Part shown: positions 8,793-17,137 of the stretch, in pieces
Layout of the letters: every line of letters starts with the position of its first letter
How positions within the stretch are numbered: the stretch's first letter is position 1
NCBI RefSeq assembly: GCF_001612665.1
Contig: NZ_BDAX01000002.1
Coordinates: forward strand, 1-64,000
Reading direction: 5' to 3'
Length of the DNA stretch: 64,000 bases
DNA from: Nocardia alba NBRC 108234
GTDB lineage: Bacteria > Actinomycetota > Actinomycetes > Mycobacteriales > Mycobacteriaceae
Made by a program: the position numbers and the translations under genes
The notes under the pieces: model-generated
Seen by the model: the letters and a program-made list of their open reading frames with translations, nothing else
What the model was told of the DNA's origin: nothing
The model's database searches: none

Positions 8793-9143
8793 TCAGGCGT
8801 TGACCGAGGCCGTCACCTCACGTGTCAGCCGCGACGACCACGGACACCAGAAGCAGCCGGGCAGGAACGCGCCACACGCTTCATCGAGGTTTTCCTCGGT
8901 GTAGACGATGCTCGAGTCGCAGACCTCGATGGCCATGGTGAAGAACGTGATGGTGTCGGGATCGAGGTGGAAGCTCCACCCGGGGTTGTAGCTCTGCGCG
9001 GTCTTGCGGATCCTGCCCATGACATGGATGGACATCGTCTCGTCGCCGGACAGGATTCTTCGCGCCTCCGCGATCCTCTGTTCGTTGTTCAGCTGGAAAA
9101 TGAATTCTTTTCCGCTGTAGTCGGTGAATGCAAAGAGCGCCAT
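8793..9143 (-). CDS. BP74-like small domain protein
   Basis: The 116-residue protein opens with MALFAFTDYSGKEFIFQL and contains HVMGRI, NPGWSFHLDPDTI, AIEVCDSS and a C-terminal FLPGCFWCPWSSRL block. I recognise this as the domain named after the Dictyostelium protein BP74, which also occurs as a stand-alone protein in actinomycetes and fungi. Its biochemical role in bacteria is not known to me. The ATG at 9143 was chosen because AAGGGG lies at the right spacing; the longer frame to 9236 is not protein-like. There is no signal peptide. Four Cys residues, three of them near the C-terminus, could bind metal or form a disulfide. Confidence 0.72.
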   Translation of the reverse strand: MALFAFTDYSGKEFIFQLNNEQRIAEARRILSGDETMSIHVMGRIRKTAQSYNPGWSFHLDPDTITFFTMAIEVCDSSIVYTEENLDEACGAFLPGCFWCPWSSRLTREVTASVNA

Positions 9144-9316
9144 GACATTTCCCCTTGGTCGATGTGTTCGGCTAGCGGGAGTCGAGCGTGTTGCGAGGTC
9201 GAGTGTATCGGTCGATTCGTGGCGAGGTGAATACATTGCGAATGAAAGCTGTTGGGAAACAACAGCTTAGGGAATTGGTCGGTTTCGGTCTGTGAAACGG
9301 GGTGGTGACGGGGCGC

Positions 9317-10348
9317 CTATCGGCGCGTCCCTGTGGCGAGCTCGTCTCGACGGGGCGATTGCCGCCCCGCCGCTGCCTTCGCCGCGGTGATCAGCTCGCG
9401 CACCGCGATAGCGCCCCGGGCGACCGCACCCGCGACCCGTCCGTCCGCGCCGATCAGGACCGCTGACGGGGTTCCGCGAACCCGATAGCGAAGAGCGGCC
9501 TCATTGCCCTGTTGTACGAGGACCGGGATATCGCCCACCTCCTGCGCGCGGCCCCAGGCGAGGTGTTCGTCCAGATCGCCGTTGCCCACCAGCGCGATCG
9601 TCAGCGATTCGCGCACGCGCGACTGCCAGCGGGGCAGCTCGCGCGCCAAGGCTGCGCACAGGTCGCACCCCGGATGGACGAACACGAGCAGGACTGCCTT
9701 TCCCGGTGCGAGCAGCGACGCCAGGTCGATCCGCGCACGCTCGCCTGCCAGCAGCTCGAACTCCGGCGCCACCGCGCCGACCGGCAGTCCTTCGGCGCCG
9801 AGGGTCGACAGGGCCTGTTCGTCGACCCGGCGACGGAGTGCGTGCACCTGCCCGAGCGTCCAGATCAGCACGACCGCCATGGCCACGATCAGCGCGAGTC
9901 CGACGCCTACCTCTAGTGGCAAGCCGAGGGGAATCTGCGGGTAGCGCAGGGCGCCGAGGACGACCAGGGCGGCCAGGGCGAGCAGGAGCCCGTTACGCAC
10001 CAGCGTCGCGGGCCCGATGGGCGCCGAACTCGCCGCGCCGAAGCAGGAGCAGTTCGGGTGCTCACCGCGCGCCAGCAATCGCACGATCGCCGCGGTGAAT
10101 GCCGCCAGCAGCAGCGCCGCGCCCGCGCCCGCGACTCCCGCCGTCCACGGCAGCAGCAATCCCGCGGCCACCGCCCCTTCGATCGCCGGTAATCCGATCG
10201 CCACCGCGGGAACCCACCTGATGCCTATCCCGAAATCGACCAGTGCCTTTCGTGTCGCGGGCCCGTCCGACAACTTCCCCCATGTCGACAGTCCGAAAGC
10301 CCCGGCCAGTACCAATCGCGAACCCCACACTCCGTATTCGATCAGCAT
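9317..10348 (-). CDS. MauE/DoxX-like membrane domain fused to a thioredoxin-like domain
   Basis: Residues 1-170 form a four- to five-helix membrane domain of the MauE/DoxX type, including the Cys pair NCSCFG in a loop. Residues from about 190 form a thioredoxin/TlpA-like fold with CDLC in HPGCDLCAALARELP and the cis-Pro region RGTPSAV. The fusion suggests electron transfer across the membrane: the membrane Cys pair could exchange disulfides with the soluble CxxC. MauE helps disulfide formation in methylamine dehydrogenase, and no such enzyme is in this window, so the client is unknown. The gene stands alone, convergent with the BP74 gene's promoter side. Confidence 0.8.
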   Translation of the reverse strand: MLIEYGVWGSRLVLAGAFGLSTWGKLSDGPATRKALVDFGIGIRWVPAVAIGLPAIEGAVAAGLLLPWTAGVAGAGAALLLAAFTAAIVRLLARGEHPNCSCFGAASSAPIGPATLVRNGLLLALAALVVLGALRYPQIPLGLPLEVGVGLALIVAMAVVLIWTLGQVHALRRRVDEQALSTLGAEGLPVGAVAPEFELLAGERARIDLASLLAPGKAVLLVFVHPGCDLCAALARELPRWQSRVRESLTIALVGNGDLDEHLAWGRAQEVGDIPVLVQQGNEAALRYRVRGTPSAVLIGADGRVAGAVARGAIAVRELITAAKAAAGRQSPRRDELATGTRR

Positions 10349-10608
10349 GCTGGCACCATCCCACAGCCCGAGTGGTCTGAAAGATGAATTACGTGAACAG
10401 CTTTCACCACGCGCGTTCCCCGGTTGACACGGCGAGTCGCTCGGTCGGTCGTACGGCGAGTCGCTGGGCCCGCCGCCAGTTCGTACTGAGCAGTAACCGT
10501 GTTACCCTCGGGTCGGCGCTGGTGTGACAGGCATCATGATCTGTCCCTCCGGCGATGTGGGTCACTGCGGCGACGAGGCTGCCGGTGACGACTACTGAGA
10601 GGTTCTCG

Positions 10609-11934
10609 ATGAAGCGACAGGATCTTGGACGAGTGTGGCCGCGCGTCGGCCGCGTCGCCGCGATCATGGCTATGGCCGGTGTGATGGCGGCGACCGGCGT
10701 GGTGGTCCAGACGGGGACGGCCTCGGCCGATCCCGTCGGCGCGTTCTACACACCGCCGGACCGGATTCCGCAGGAGCCGGGCGCGATCGTCAAGACCGAG
10801 CCGATGAACTTGTTCATGACCCCGCCCACCCCGCAGGGCTGGCCGGGCAAGGCGCAGCGCGTGATGTACACGTCTCGACTGCAGGACGGGTCTCCGGTCG
10901 CGGTGAGCGGGACCTACCTCGAGCCGACCGGTCCGTGGCAGGGCGCCGGCCCGCGTCCGACCGTGGTCATCGGTCCCGGCACGTCGGGTCAGGCCGACCG
11001 TTGCGCGATGTCGATCGCGTTCTCGACCGGGCTGACGGTGTTCACCGAGCAGTTGGGCCTGTCGGCGAACCAGGAACTGCCGTCGTCGGTGGTGTGGAGC
11101 AGCCTGGGTGCGCGGGTGCTGGTGACCGACTACATCGGTCTCGGTACCCCCGGCATCCACACCTACGCCAACCGGATCGAGAGCGGGCACGCGATTCTCG
11201 ACGGTGTCCGCGCGGCCAACAATCTGGGCGGGGTCGGACCGGAGACGCCGGTCGTGCTCTGGGGTTACTCCCAGGGCGGTGGCGCTACCGCGGCCGCCGC
11301 GGAGATGCAGTCGAATTACGCGCCGGAACTGAACATCAAGGGCACCTGGGCCGGGGGACCGGTGGCCGACCTCGCCGCGATCCTGGAGAAGATCGACGGT
11401 GCGTTGATCGGTGGTGCGATCGGGTTCGCCGTCAACGGCATGCTCGCCCGGTACCCCGAACTGCAGCGTGCGGTCGACCGGGTCACCAGCCCGGCCGGGC
11501 GCGCCATGCTGGACACGCTGAGCGACTCCTGCATCGCTGACGTGATCTTGCACCACCCCTTCCTGAAAACCGAGACGCTGACCAACGACGGCCGACCGCT
11601 GTCGGCCCATCTCGCCGAATTGCCCGAAGCGCTTCCCGTCCTGGCGGAACTGCGCATCGGCAACTCGAAGCCGACCTCGCCGGTCCTGATCACCAGTGGC
11701 CGCAACGACGACACCGTCCCTTACGGACAGGCTCGCCGACTCGCCGAGGACTGGTGCGGCCAGGGCGCCACGGTCACCTTCCGCACGAACGAGCTCCCGC
11801 CGATCCTGCCCGGAACCACCATCCCGGGTCACTTCGGTCCGGAGATCATCGACGGCTTCGGACCTGACAACGCGTTCACCTATCTACTCGATCGCCTCGC
11901 TGACAAGCCGGTCTCCGGCTGCAGTATCGACTGA
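10609..11934 (+). CDS. Secreted lipase, LIP family
   Basis: The 441-residue protein has a signal peptide (to about ASADP, residue 36) and an alpha/beta hydrolase fold of the secretory lipase family. The nucleophile elbow GYSQGG holds Ser221; the acid is in GRNDDTVPY (Asp367/368) and the base is His408 in IPGHFGPE, so the triad is complete. It should hydrolyse triacylglycerols or other esters outside the cell. The ATG at 10609 follows GAGAGG. It lies 13 bases before the GMC oxidoreductase gene, so the two exported enzymes are probably one operon, perhaps acting in turn on steryl esters or lipids. Confidence 0.9.
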   Translation: MKRQDLGRVWPRVGRVAAIMAMAGVMAATGVVVQTGTASADPVGAFYTPPDRIPQEPGAIVKTEPMNLFMTPPTPQGWPGKAQRVMYTSRLQDGSPVAVSGTYLEPTGPWQGAGPRPTVVIGPGTSGQADRCAMSIAFSTGLTVFTEQLGLSANQELPSSVVWSSLGARVLVTDYIGLGTPGIHTYANRIESGHAILDGVRAANNLGGVGPETPVVLWGYSQGGGATAAAAEMQSNYAPELNIKGTWAGGPVADLAAILEKIDGALIGGAIGFAVNGMLARYPELQRAVDRVTSPAGRAMLDTLSDSCIADVILHHPFLKTETLTNDGRPLSAHLAELPEALPVLAELRIGNSKPTSPVLITSGRNDDTVPYGQARRLAEDWCGQGATVTFRTNELPPILPGTTIPGHFGPEIIDGFGPDNAFTYLLDRLADKPVSGCSID

Positions 11935-11947
11935 ACAAGGATCTTGC

Positions 11948-13543
11948 GTGAAAGACATTTCGCGCCGCTCGATGCTGGTTGCCGCGGCAACAGCGAGCGG
12001 ACTACTTCTCGGTGCCCGCCCGACGGGCACGCCCACGCCGATCGCCTTGCGATCCAACACTGTGCCGCTGACCTACGAGGACCATCGGGTGGTGGTGATC
12101 GGGTCGGGATTCGGTGGCGGTGTCAGTGCGCTGCGATTGGCGCAGGCCGGTGTCGACGTGACCGTGCTGGAGCGGGGTCAGCGCTGGCCCAGCGGGCCGA
12201 ACGCCGAGACCTTCCCGCGCGCGTCCGCCCCGGACAAGCGATTGCTGTGGTATCGGTCGAGTCCGAACCTGTTCGGACGACCGCTCGTCTTCGACCCGTA
12301 CGCCGGGTTGGTCGAAGCGGTGCCCGGGGTGAACATGACCGCGCTGTGCGCCGCCGGTCTCGGCGGCGGATCGCTGGTCTACCAAGGGATGTCGCTGCAA
12401 CCCGCCGAGGCGGTGTTCAACGCGCACTTCCCCGAAGAGCTGGACTGGGCGAAGATGGATCGCGTGCACTATCCGCGCGTGGCGCGGATGCTCGGTCTGG
12501 CCGAAGCCCCCGACGAACTGATCGCCGCCGACAACTACCGGGCGGCACGGGTTTTCGCGGAGCGGGTGCGTAAAGCCGGGATGCCGCTGTCGAAGATCCC
12601 GATGCCCATCGACTGGGATTTCGCGCTCGCCGAACTGCGTGGGGAGATGAAGGCCTCCTACACCAACGGTGACGGTGCGATGGGAGTCAACAACGGCGGC
12701 AAGCACTCCGTCGACGTCACCTACATCGCCGCGGCCGAAGCGACCGGCCGGTGCCAGGTGCAGACCCTGCACGAGGTGACCGATCTCGAACGCGCTCGCG
12801 ACGGTCGCTGGACCGTGCACGTCCAACGCCTCGACACCACCGGAGCCGTGGTCGAGAACAAGGTGCTCACCGCGAACTCGGTGATCCTGGCCGCGGGCAG
12901 TCTCAACACCACCCGCCTGCTCGTGCGCGCCGGTGCCAAGGGCCTGATCCCCGACCTGCCCGACGGGCTCGGACAGAACTGGGGCACCAACGCCGACCGC
13001 ATCTACGTGTGGACGGACCCGACCGCGGAATTCGGTGCGCCGCAGGGCGGTCCAGTGGTCTACGGGAGCAAGAACTGGGACGATCCGCGAGCCGCGCACA
13101 CCGTGATCCAGGCGTCGATCCCGCCGCTGGCGGTGGATCCGGCCAGCACGATGCTCGTCGGCTACGGCGTCAGCGACAGTCGTGGATCGTTCGTCTACGA
13201 CGCCGCCCGCGACGACGCGATTCTGCACTGGCCACAGGACGGCGACCAGACCATCCAGAACAACCACATCGACCCCTCGGTACGCCGCATCGTGGGATCT
13301 GGCGGGATGCTGCTCGATACCAACTCGCTGTTTCCCTCGACCTGGCATCCGCTGGGTGGGGCGAGCATGGGCGCGGTGTGCGACCTGGACGGGCGCGTCC
13401 ACGACCAGCCGGGTCTCTACGTACTCGACGGTGCGCTGTTGCCGGGCAATGCCGCCGCGTGCAATCCGTCGATGACCATCGCGGCGGTCGCGGAACGGGC
13501 CTTGGACAATCTCGTCGCCGCGGACGTGGGAACCCGCATCTGA
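11948..13543 (+). CDS. GMC oxidoreductase, cholesterol-oxidase-like, Tat-exported
   Basis: The 531-residue protein starts with a twin-arginine signal (SRRSMLVAAATASG) and then the FAD-binding motif VVVIGSGFGGG (residues 48-58). The C-terminal WHPLGG (His467) and AACNPSMTI (Asn506) match the catalytic His and Asn of class I cholesterol oxidase, and RGSFVYDAA also matches. The position of the isomerising Glu361 in the Streptomyces enzyme appears to be Ser390 (context QASIPPL versus AEIAPMP, aligned from memory). Such an enzyme might oxidise 3-beta-hydroxysterols without efficient double-bond shift, or use another alcohol. The GTG start at 11948 leaves a 13-base gap after the lipase gene. Confidence 0.85.
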   Translation: MKDISRRSMLVAAATASGLLLGARPTGTPTPIALRSNTVPLTYEDHRVVVIGSGFGGGVSALRLAQAGVDVTVLERGQRWPSGPNAETFPRASAPDKRLLWYRSSPNLFGRPLVFDPYAGLVEAVPGVNMTALCAAGLGGGSLVYQGMSLQPAEAVFNAHFPEELDWAKMDRVHYPRVARMLGLAEAPDELIAADNYRAARVFAERVRKAGMPLSKIPMPIDWDFALAELRGEMKASYTNGDGAMGVNNGGKHSVDVTYIAAAEATGRCQVQTLHEVTDLERARDGRWTVHVQRLDTTGAVVENKVLTANSVILAAGSLNTTRLLVRAGAKGLIPDLPDGLGQNWGTNADRIYVWTDPTAEFGAPQGGPVVYGSKNWDDPRAAHTVIQASIPPLAVDPASTMLVGYGVSDSRGSFVYDAARDDAILHWPQDGDQTIQNNHIDPSVRRIVGSGGMLLDTNSLFPSTWHPLGGASMGAVCDLDGRVHDQPGLYVLDGALLPGNAAACNPSMTIAAVAERALDNLVAADVGTRI

Positions 13544-13589
13544 GATCGAGTCGGCTCGGTGGCGCGCCGAGCCGATGGACTAGTGTGGC

Positions 13590-14261
13590 GTGGTGGCTAG
13601 AAAGGGCGAAGGTGATCCCGCGCGCAAGATCACCGAAACCACCCTGTCGTTGCTCGAATCCGAAGGGTACGACGCGGTTCAGCTGCGCCGGGTGGCTCGT
13701 ATCGCCCAGGTGTCGCTGACCACCGTCTACAAGCTCTACCCCACTCGCGACGAACTCGTCATCGCCGCCGTCGCGCAGTGGATGGCCACCAACACCTACA
13801 CCACACTCGACCCGCCGCGAGCCGGTGAGTCGCTCGCCGAGGTGCTCACGCGGGTGACCCGCTACGTGTTCGAGCCGTGGGAGCGCCATCCTCGGATGTT
13901 GGCCGCCTACTCCCACGCCCGGTCCGGCCCGGGCGGGCAGCGGCTCGACGCACAGGGTTTCAACGCGGTGCTGCCCGCGGTGAGCACGATGTTCGCCAGT
14001 CTCGACGACCAGTACGTCACCGATCTCGCACTCGTGCTGACCAATATGGTCTATGCCCTGGTCGGACGTTTCGCGCACGGCGACCTCGCGATCACCGAGA
14101 TCCTGCCCGTGCTCGAACGCACCATCGTCCGACTCACCCAGAACAACGTTCCCTTCGCCGCGGCCGCCGAGCGGACCGCCGAGACCGGGTCGACGCCGTT
14201 CGAATGGGATCGGGGCTTCAGCTCGCCCTACTCCCCGGGTACCGAGAGCGACCAGCAGTAA
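13590..14261 (+). CDS. TetR-family transcriptional regulator
   Basis: The 223-residue protein has a TetR N-terminal DNA-binding domain with the turn RIAQVSLTTVYKLYPTRDEL (about residues 33-52) and a helical ligand domain. TAGTGT (13581-13586) lies three bases before the GTG used here and six before the next GTG, which suggests a leaderless message. It follows the lipase and GMC oxidase genes in the same direction and precedes GH76, so it may regulate this exported-enzyme group. The C-terminal tail is charged and probably disordered. Ligand unknown. Confidence 0.85.
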   Translation: MVARKGEGDPARKITETTLSLLESEGYDAVQLRRVARIAQVSLTTVYKLYPTRDELVIAAVAQWMATNTYTTLDPPRAGESLAEVLTRVTRYVFEPWERHPRMLAAYSHARSGPGGQRLDAQGFNAVLPAVSTMFASLDDQYVTDLALVLTNMVYALVGRFAHGDLAITEILPVLERTIVRLTQNNVPFAAAAERTAETGSTPFEWDRGFSSPYSPGTESDQQ

Positions 14262-14375
14262 CCGGTGGGAAACGTTTTCGCGGCGCACCGGAGTAGTTCA
14301 GGCTTTGGCAATCGCCACGCGGGACTCTGAGGACTCGGCATCAACGCCGATGTCCAGCACGAGGAGCCCCAGCGG

Positions 14376-15581
14376 ATGGATCGCCGCAACCACGAGGTCA
14401 GCCGACGCACTGTGCTGTGCGCCGCCGGAGCGGCGATCGCGCTGACCGTGGTCGCTCAGCCGACGCAGGCGGGCACGATCACCAGGAAGTGCTCGGCCGA
14501 CATCGGTCCGGGGCAGCGCGCTGACCTGGCGGAACAGGCGATCGTAGCGCGGCATGTGCATTCGCTTCTCGGTCTGTCCGACTATCAATTGGGGGTACTC
14601 GAGTGGCCGGCGGATCTGACTGAGAGGTCCCTACTCGGGCGCTGGTGCTACTGGTGGCAGGCGCACCTGCTCGACTGTGCGATCGACGCCGCGCATCGAA
14701 GCCGCACTCCCGACCGCATCGATCGGATTTTCGCCCTCGCACGCGGCATCCGGGCCCGCAATATCACCGGTTGGACCAACCGGTACTACGACGACATGGG
14801 GTGGTTGGCCATCGCGCTCGAGCGTGCCGCGCGCCTGCTCGACGTCCGGTTCGACGACGCGATGGGCGATCTTCGGGGTGCCCTGATCGAGGGGTGGAAC
14901 CCGGAAGTGGGTGCGGTGCCGTGGCGTAACGGCGACGACTTCTACAACACCCCCGCGATCGGCCCGACCGGCATCGCGTTGGCCCGTCTCGGCGAGGTCT
15001 CCCGTGCCACCCAGCTGGCCGAATTCCTGCACACACGATTGCGTGACCCCGCCAGTGGCCTGATCCACGACGGTGTCCACGAGCCCGGCGGTCGGGTGGA
15101 TCGCACCGTCCACACCTACTGCCAGGGTGTGACCATCGGTCTGGAGACCGAATTGGCTTCGCGCACAGGCGAACCGGCGCACCGCGACCGCGCGGCGACG
15201 CTGGTCACCGCGGTGCAGCGGCGGCTCACCACCGCGGGGGTGATCGCCGCCGCCGCAGGCAACGATTCCGGGCTCTTCATGGGAATCCTCGCGCGCTACC
15301 TCGCCGAAACCGCACTGTCGCTGGGTGATACGACCGCGGCGGCGATCGTGCACGCCTCCGCGCGGGCGGCCTGGGCGAACCGTGCCGAGGTGAACGGGCT
15401 ACCACTGTTCGGTGCGGACTGGACCCGACCGGTCACGGTGCCCGAACATCCGGGAACCTTCCTCCAGCTCGCCGACACGTCCGCCGCATCGTCGGCGAAC
15501 CTGAGCCGGGATCTCTCGGTGCAGCTGAGCGGATGGATGCTACTCGAAGCGGACTACCGGCTCACTGTCGCCGGCCACTGA
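14376..15581 (+). CDS. Glycoside hydrolase family 76 protein, exported
   Basis: The 401-residue protein has a Tat-like signal (SRRTVLCAAGAAIAL) followed by an (alpha/alpha)6-barrel pattern. The hallmark of GH76, a consecutive Asp pair, is present in YYDDMGW (Asp139-Asp140). GH76 enzymes cleave alpha-1,6-mannan. In a mycolata cell envelope the obvious substrate is the mannan core of lipomannan or lipoarabinomannan, or fungal mannan in the soil; which one is inference. GAGGAG lies nine bases before the ATG. The gene stands after a TetR gene and ends convergent with a small unknown gene. Confidence 0.85.
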   Translation: MDRRNHEVSRRTVLCAAGAAIALTVVAQPTQAGTITRKCSADIGPGQRADLAEQAIVARHVHSLLGLSDYQLGVLEWPADLTERSLLGRWCYWWQAHLLDCAIDAAHRSRTPDRIDRIFALARGIRARNITGWTNRYYDDMGWLAIALERAARLLDVRFDDAMGDLRGALIEGWNPEVGAVPWRNGDDFYNTPAIGPTGIALARLGEVSRATQLAEFLHTRLRDPASGLIHDGVHEPGGRVDRTVHTYCQGVTIGLETELASRTGEPAHRDRAATLVTAVQRRLTTAGVIAAAAGNDSGLFMGILARYLAETALSLGDTTAAAIVHASARAAWANRAEVNGLPLFGADWTRPVTVPEHPGTFLQLADTSAASSANLSRDLSVQLSGWMLLEADYRLTVAGH

Positions 15582-15597
15582 ACTGATCCGCGGCGGC

Positions 15598-16071
15598 TCA
15601 CGGCATTTCGACGGTTTCGGCCCTGGCGATCTCGTTGATCGCGCGCCGCACGGCCTCACCCGGTGGTGTCCGGGAGAGTTCGGCCAGGTAGTCGATCAGG
15701 AGGACCGCCGAGGGTCGGGGATCGGTTCGCTCGTGCTCGGATTCGGTCGATTCATCGATCCCGAGCGCCCCGGCCAGCGCGCTGAACACCGCGGCGGCGT
15801 CGAGTCGCGGCAGCCACGTCGCCGATCGGCGCACCACCGATTCCAGCACGGCGCGCACATCATCACCGGTGAGGCCATCCGGGTGCGCGGTCTCGAGCAG
15901 TTCCCGAATGATCGCCGCCAGCACCGAGGTGACCTGGTCGGCCGGGAGTTCGGACAGATCCGCGGTGGCCGCGACGAACCCGGATTCGTCAGCCGACTGC
16001 GCCGCGCCGACGGCGGCCTCGATGGCGGTCGCGATCGCGCGCGCAGACGGGGGCCAGTCGGATGGCCACAT
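15598..16071 (-). CDS. Small helical protein, unknown, next to the peptidase cluster
   Basis: The 157-residue protein is Ala-rich and almost all helical by composition, with no signal peptide or membrane helix. It has no motif I recognise. A good site, GAGGAGA, precedes the ATG at 16071. It is divergent from the astacin-type peptidase gene, and one copy of the shared palindrome (16142-16156) lies in the common upstream region, about 75 bases before this start, so it may belong to the same regulon. Possible roles such as inhibitor or adaptor of the neighbouring peptidase are speculation. Confidence 0.68.
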   Translation of the reverse strand: MWPSDWPPSARAIATAIEAAVGAAQSADESGFVAATADLSELPADQVTSVLAAIIRELLETAHPDGLTGDDVRAVLESVVRRSATWLPRLDAAAVFSALAGALGIDESTESEHERTDPRPSAVLLIDYLAELSRTPPGEAVRRAINEIARAETVEMP

Positions 16072-16141
16072 GGAAAGTCTCCTCTGTTCACGGACTGGTG
16101 TCAGCGTAGTCAGTGCTGATCCTGATGCCGCGCGCGAGCGT

Positions 16142-16156
16142 CGGGTAGCGCACTAC
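16142..16156 (+). promoter_or_regulatory. Shared palindrome, site 1 (astacin and divergent small gene)
   Basis: CGGGTAGCGCACTAC, with core GTAGCGCACTAC at 16145-16156. The same 15 bases occur exactly, on the other strand, at 21764-21778 upstream of the CYTH-like gene. It lies 91 bases before the astacin start codon. Confidence 0.6.
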
Positions 16157-16246
16157 TCACGCGAGTCGGAAGTCATCGGAGCACGCTTTCCCGAAGAGGC
16201 GACGGATCCCGCCGACATCGACTCCCACACAGGAAGCGCGACCGCC

Positions 16247-17029
16247 ATGATCATCGACGACACCGTCTCGCAGGTTATCGACACCGACGACGGCGAATTC
16301 CACTCCGGTCCGGAAGCGGGCTCAGCACTGATCGGCAGCGTGGCACACGGTGTGCGCGCACTGCGCTACGCCGCGGTCGACGATCTCGCGATCTTCGAAG
16401 GTGACATCGTGCTCGGCACCGTCGAGGAGATCGAAGCCCGCCGTCGGCAGGAAGGCGTGGTGATCTCCGGTGCGGTATTCCGGTGGCCCGATGCCGTTGT
16501 CCCCTTCGAAGTCGACCCGGCCCTGCCCGCGCCACAACGGGTTCTCGACGCGGTCGCGCACTGGAACTCCCGCACCAGGATCCGGTTCGTCCCGCGTACC
16601 GGCGCCCACGGCGACTTCGTGCGGTTCGTGCCGAGCACGGCGAGCCGTTCACCGGTAGGGCGGCGAGGCGGACGCCAGACGATCGAACTCACGGCCGCCG
16701 CACCCGTGGGCACCGTGGTCCACGAAATGGGGCACGCACTCGGGCTCTGGCACGAACAGAGCAGGGAGGACCGCAGCAACTTCATCGCGGTGCGGTTGGA
16801 CCGGGTCGATCCGGCCCATCGACACAACTTCGACCAGCACATCACCGACGGTGACGACGTCGGCGGCTACGACTTCGGCTCGATCATGCATTACCCCGCC
16901 ACCGCGTTCAGCACCACCGGGCAGGCGACGATCATCGCGCGCGTACCCGTGCCGCCCGGTGTGACGATGGGTCAGCGCTCCGCGCTGTCGGCCGGCGATG
17001 TGAACGCCGCCCACACGATCTATCCGTGA
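16247..17029 (+). CDS. Astacin-like zinc metallopeptidase (M12A), no signal peptide
   Basis: The 260-residue protein carries the full astacin zinc signature HEMGHALGLWHEQSR (His159, Glu160, His163, His169) and a Met-turn SIMHY (212-216), whose Tyr is the extra ligand of astacins. It should cleave peptide bonds with a single zinc ion. About 75 residues precede the catalytic domain (VVISGAVFRWPDAVVPF begins it) and could be a propeptide. There is no signal peptide, although most astacins are secreted. The ATG at 16247 follows AGGAAG; the frame extends upstream but is not protein-like there. The trypsin/hydrolase fusion gene follows after 108 bases with its own copy of the palindrome. Confidence 0.9.
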   Translation: MIIDDTVSQVIDTDDGEFHSGPEAGSALIGSVAHGVRALRYAAVDDLAIFEGDIVLGTVEEIEARRRQEGVVISGAVFRWPDAVVPFEVDPALPAPQRVLDAVAHWNSRTRIRFVPRTGAHGDFVRFVPSTASRSPVGRRGGRQTIELTAAAPVGTVVHEMGHALGLWHEQSREDRSNFIAVRLDRVDPAHRHNFDQHITDGDDVGGYDFGSIMHYPATAFSTTGQATIIARVPVPPGVTMGQRSALSAGDVNAAHTIYP

Positions 17030-17054
17030 CATCGCGCGGCGCCGCGGTGAAGTC

Positions 17055-17073
17055 GAGTGGTCGACTACTCGTG
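17055..17073 (+). promoter_or_regulatory. Shared palindrome, site 2 (trypsin/hydrolase fusion)
   Basis: GAGTGGTCGACTACTCGTG, with core GTGGTCGACTAC at 17057-17068. Its GTCGACTACTCGTG (17060-17073) recurs exactly at 21848-21861. The site ends 65 bases before the start codon of the fusion gene. Confidence 0.6.
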
Positions 17074-17137
17074 CTCGGCACCGCGCTCGCGCCCAGGCTG
17101 AATACCCCAGCACACAAATCTCCGGGCGAGGTGACCC

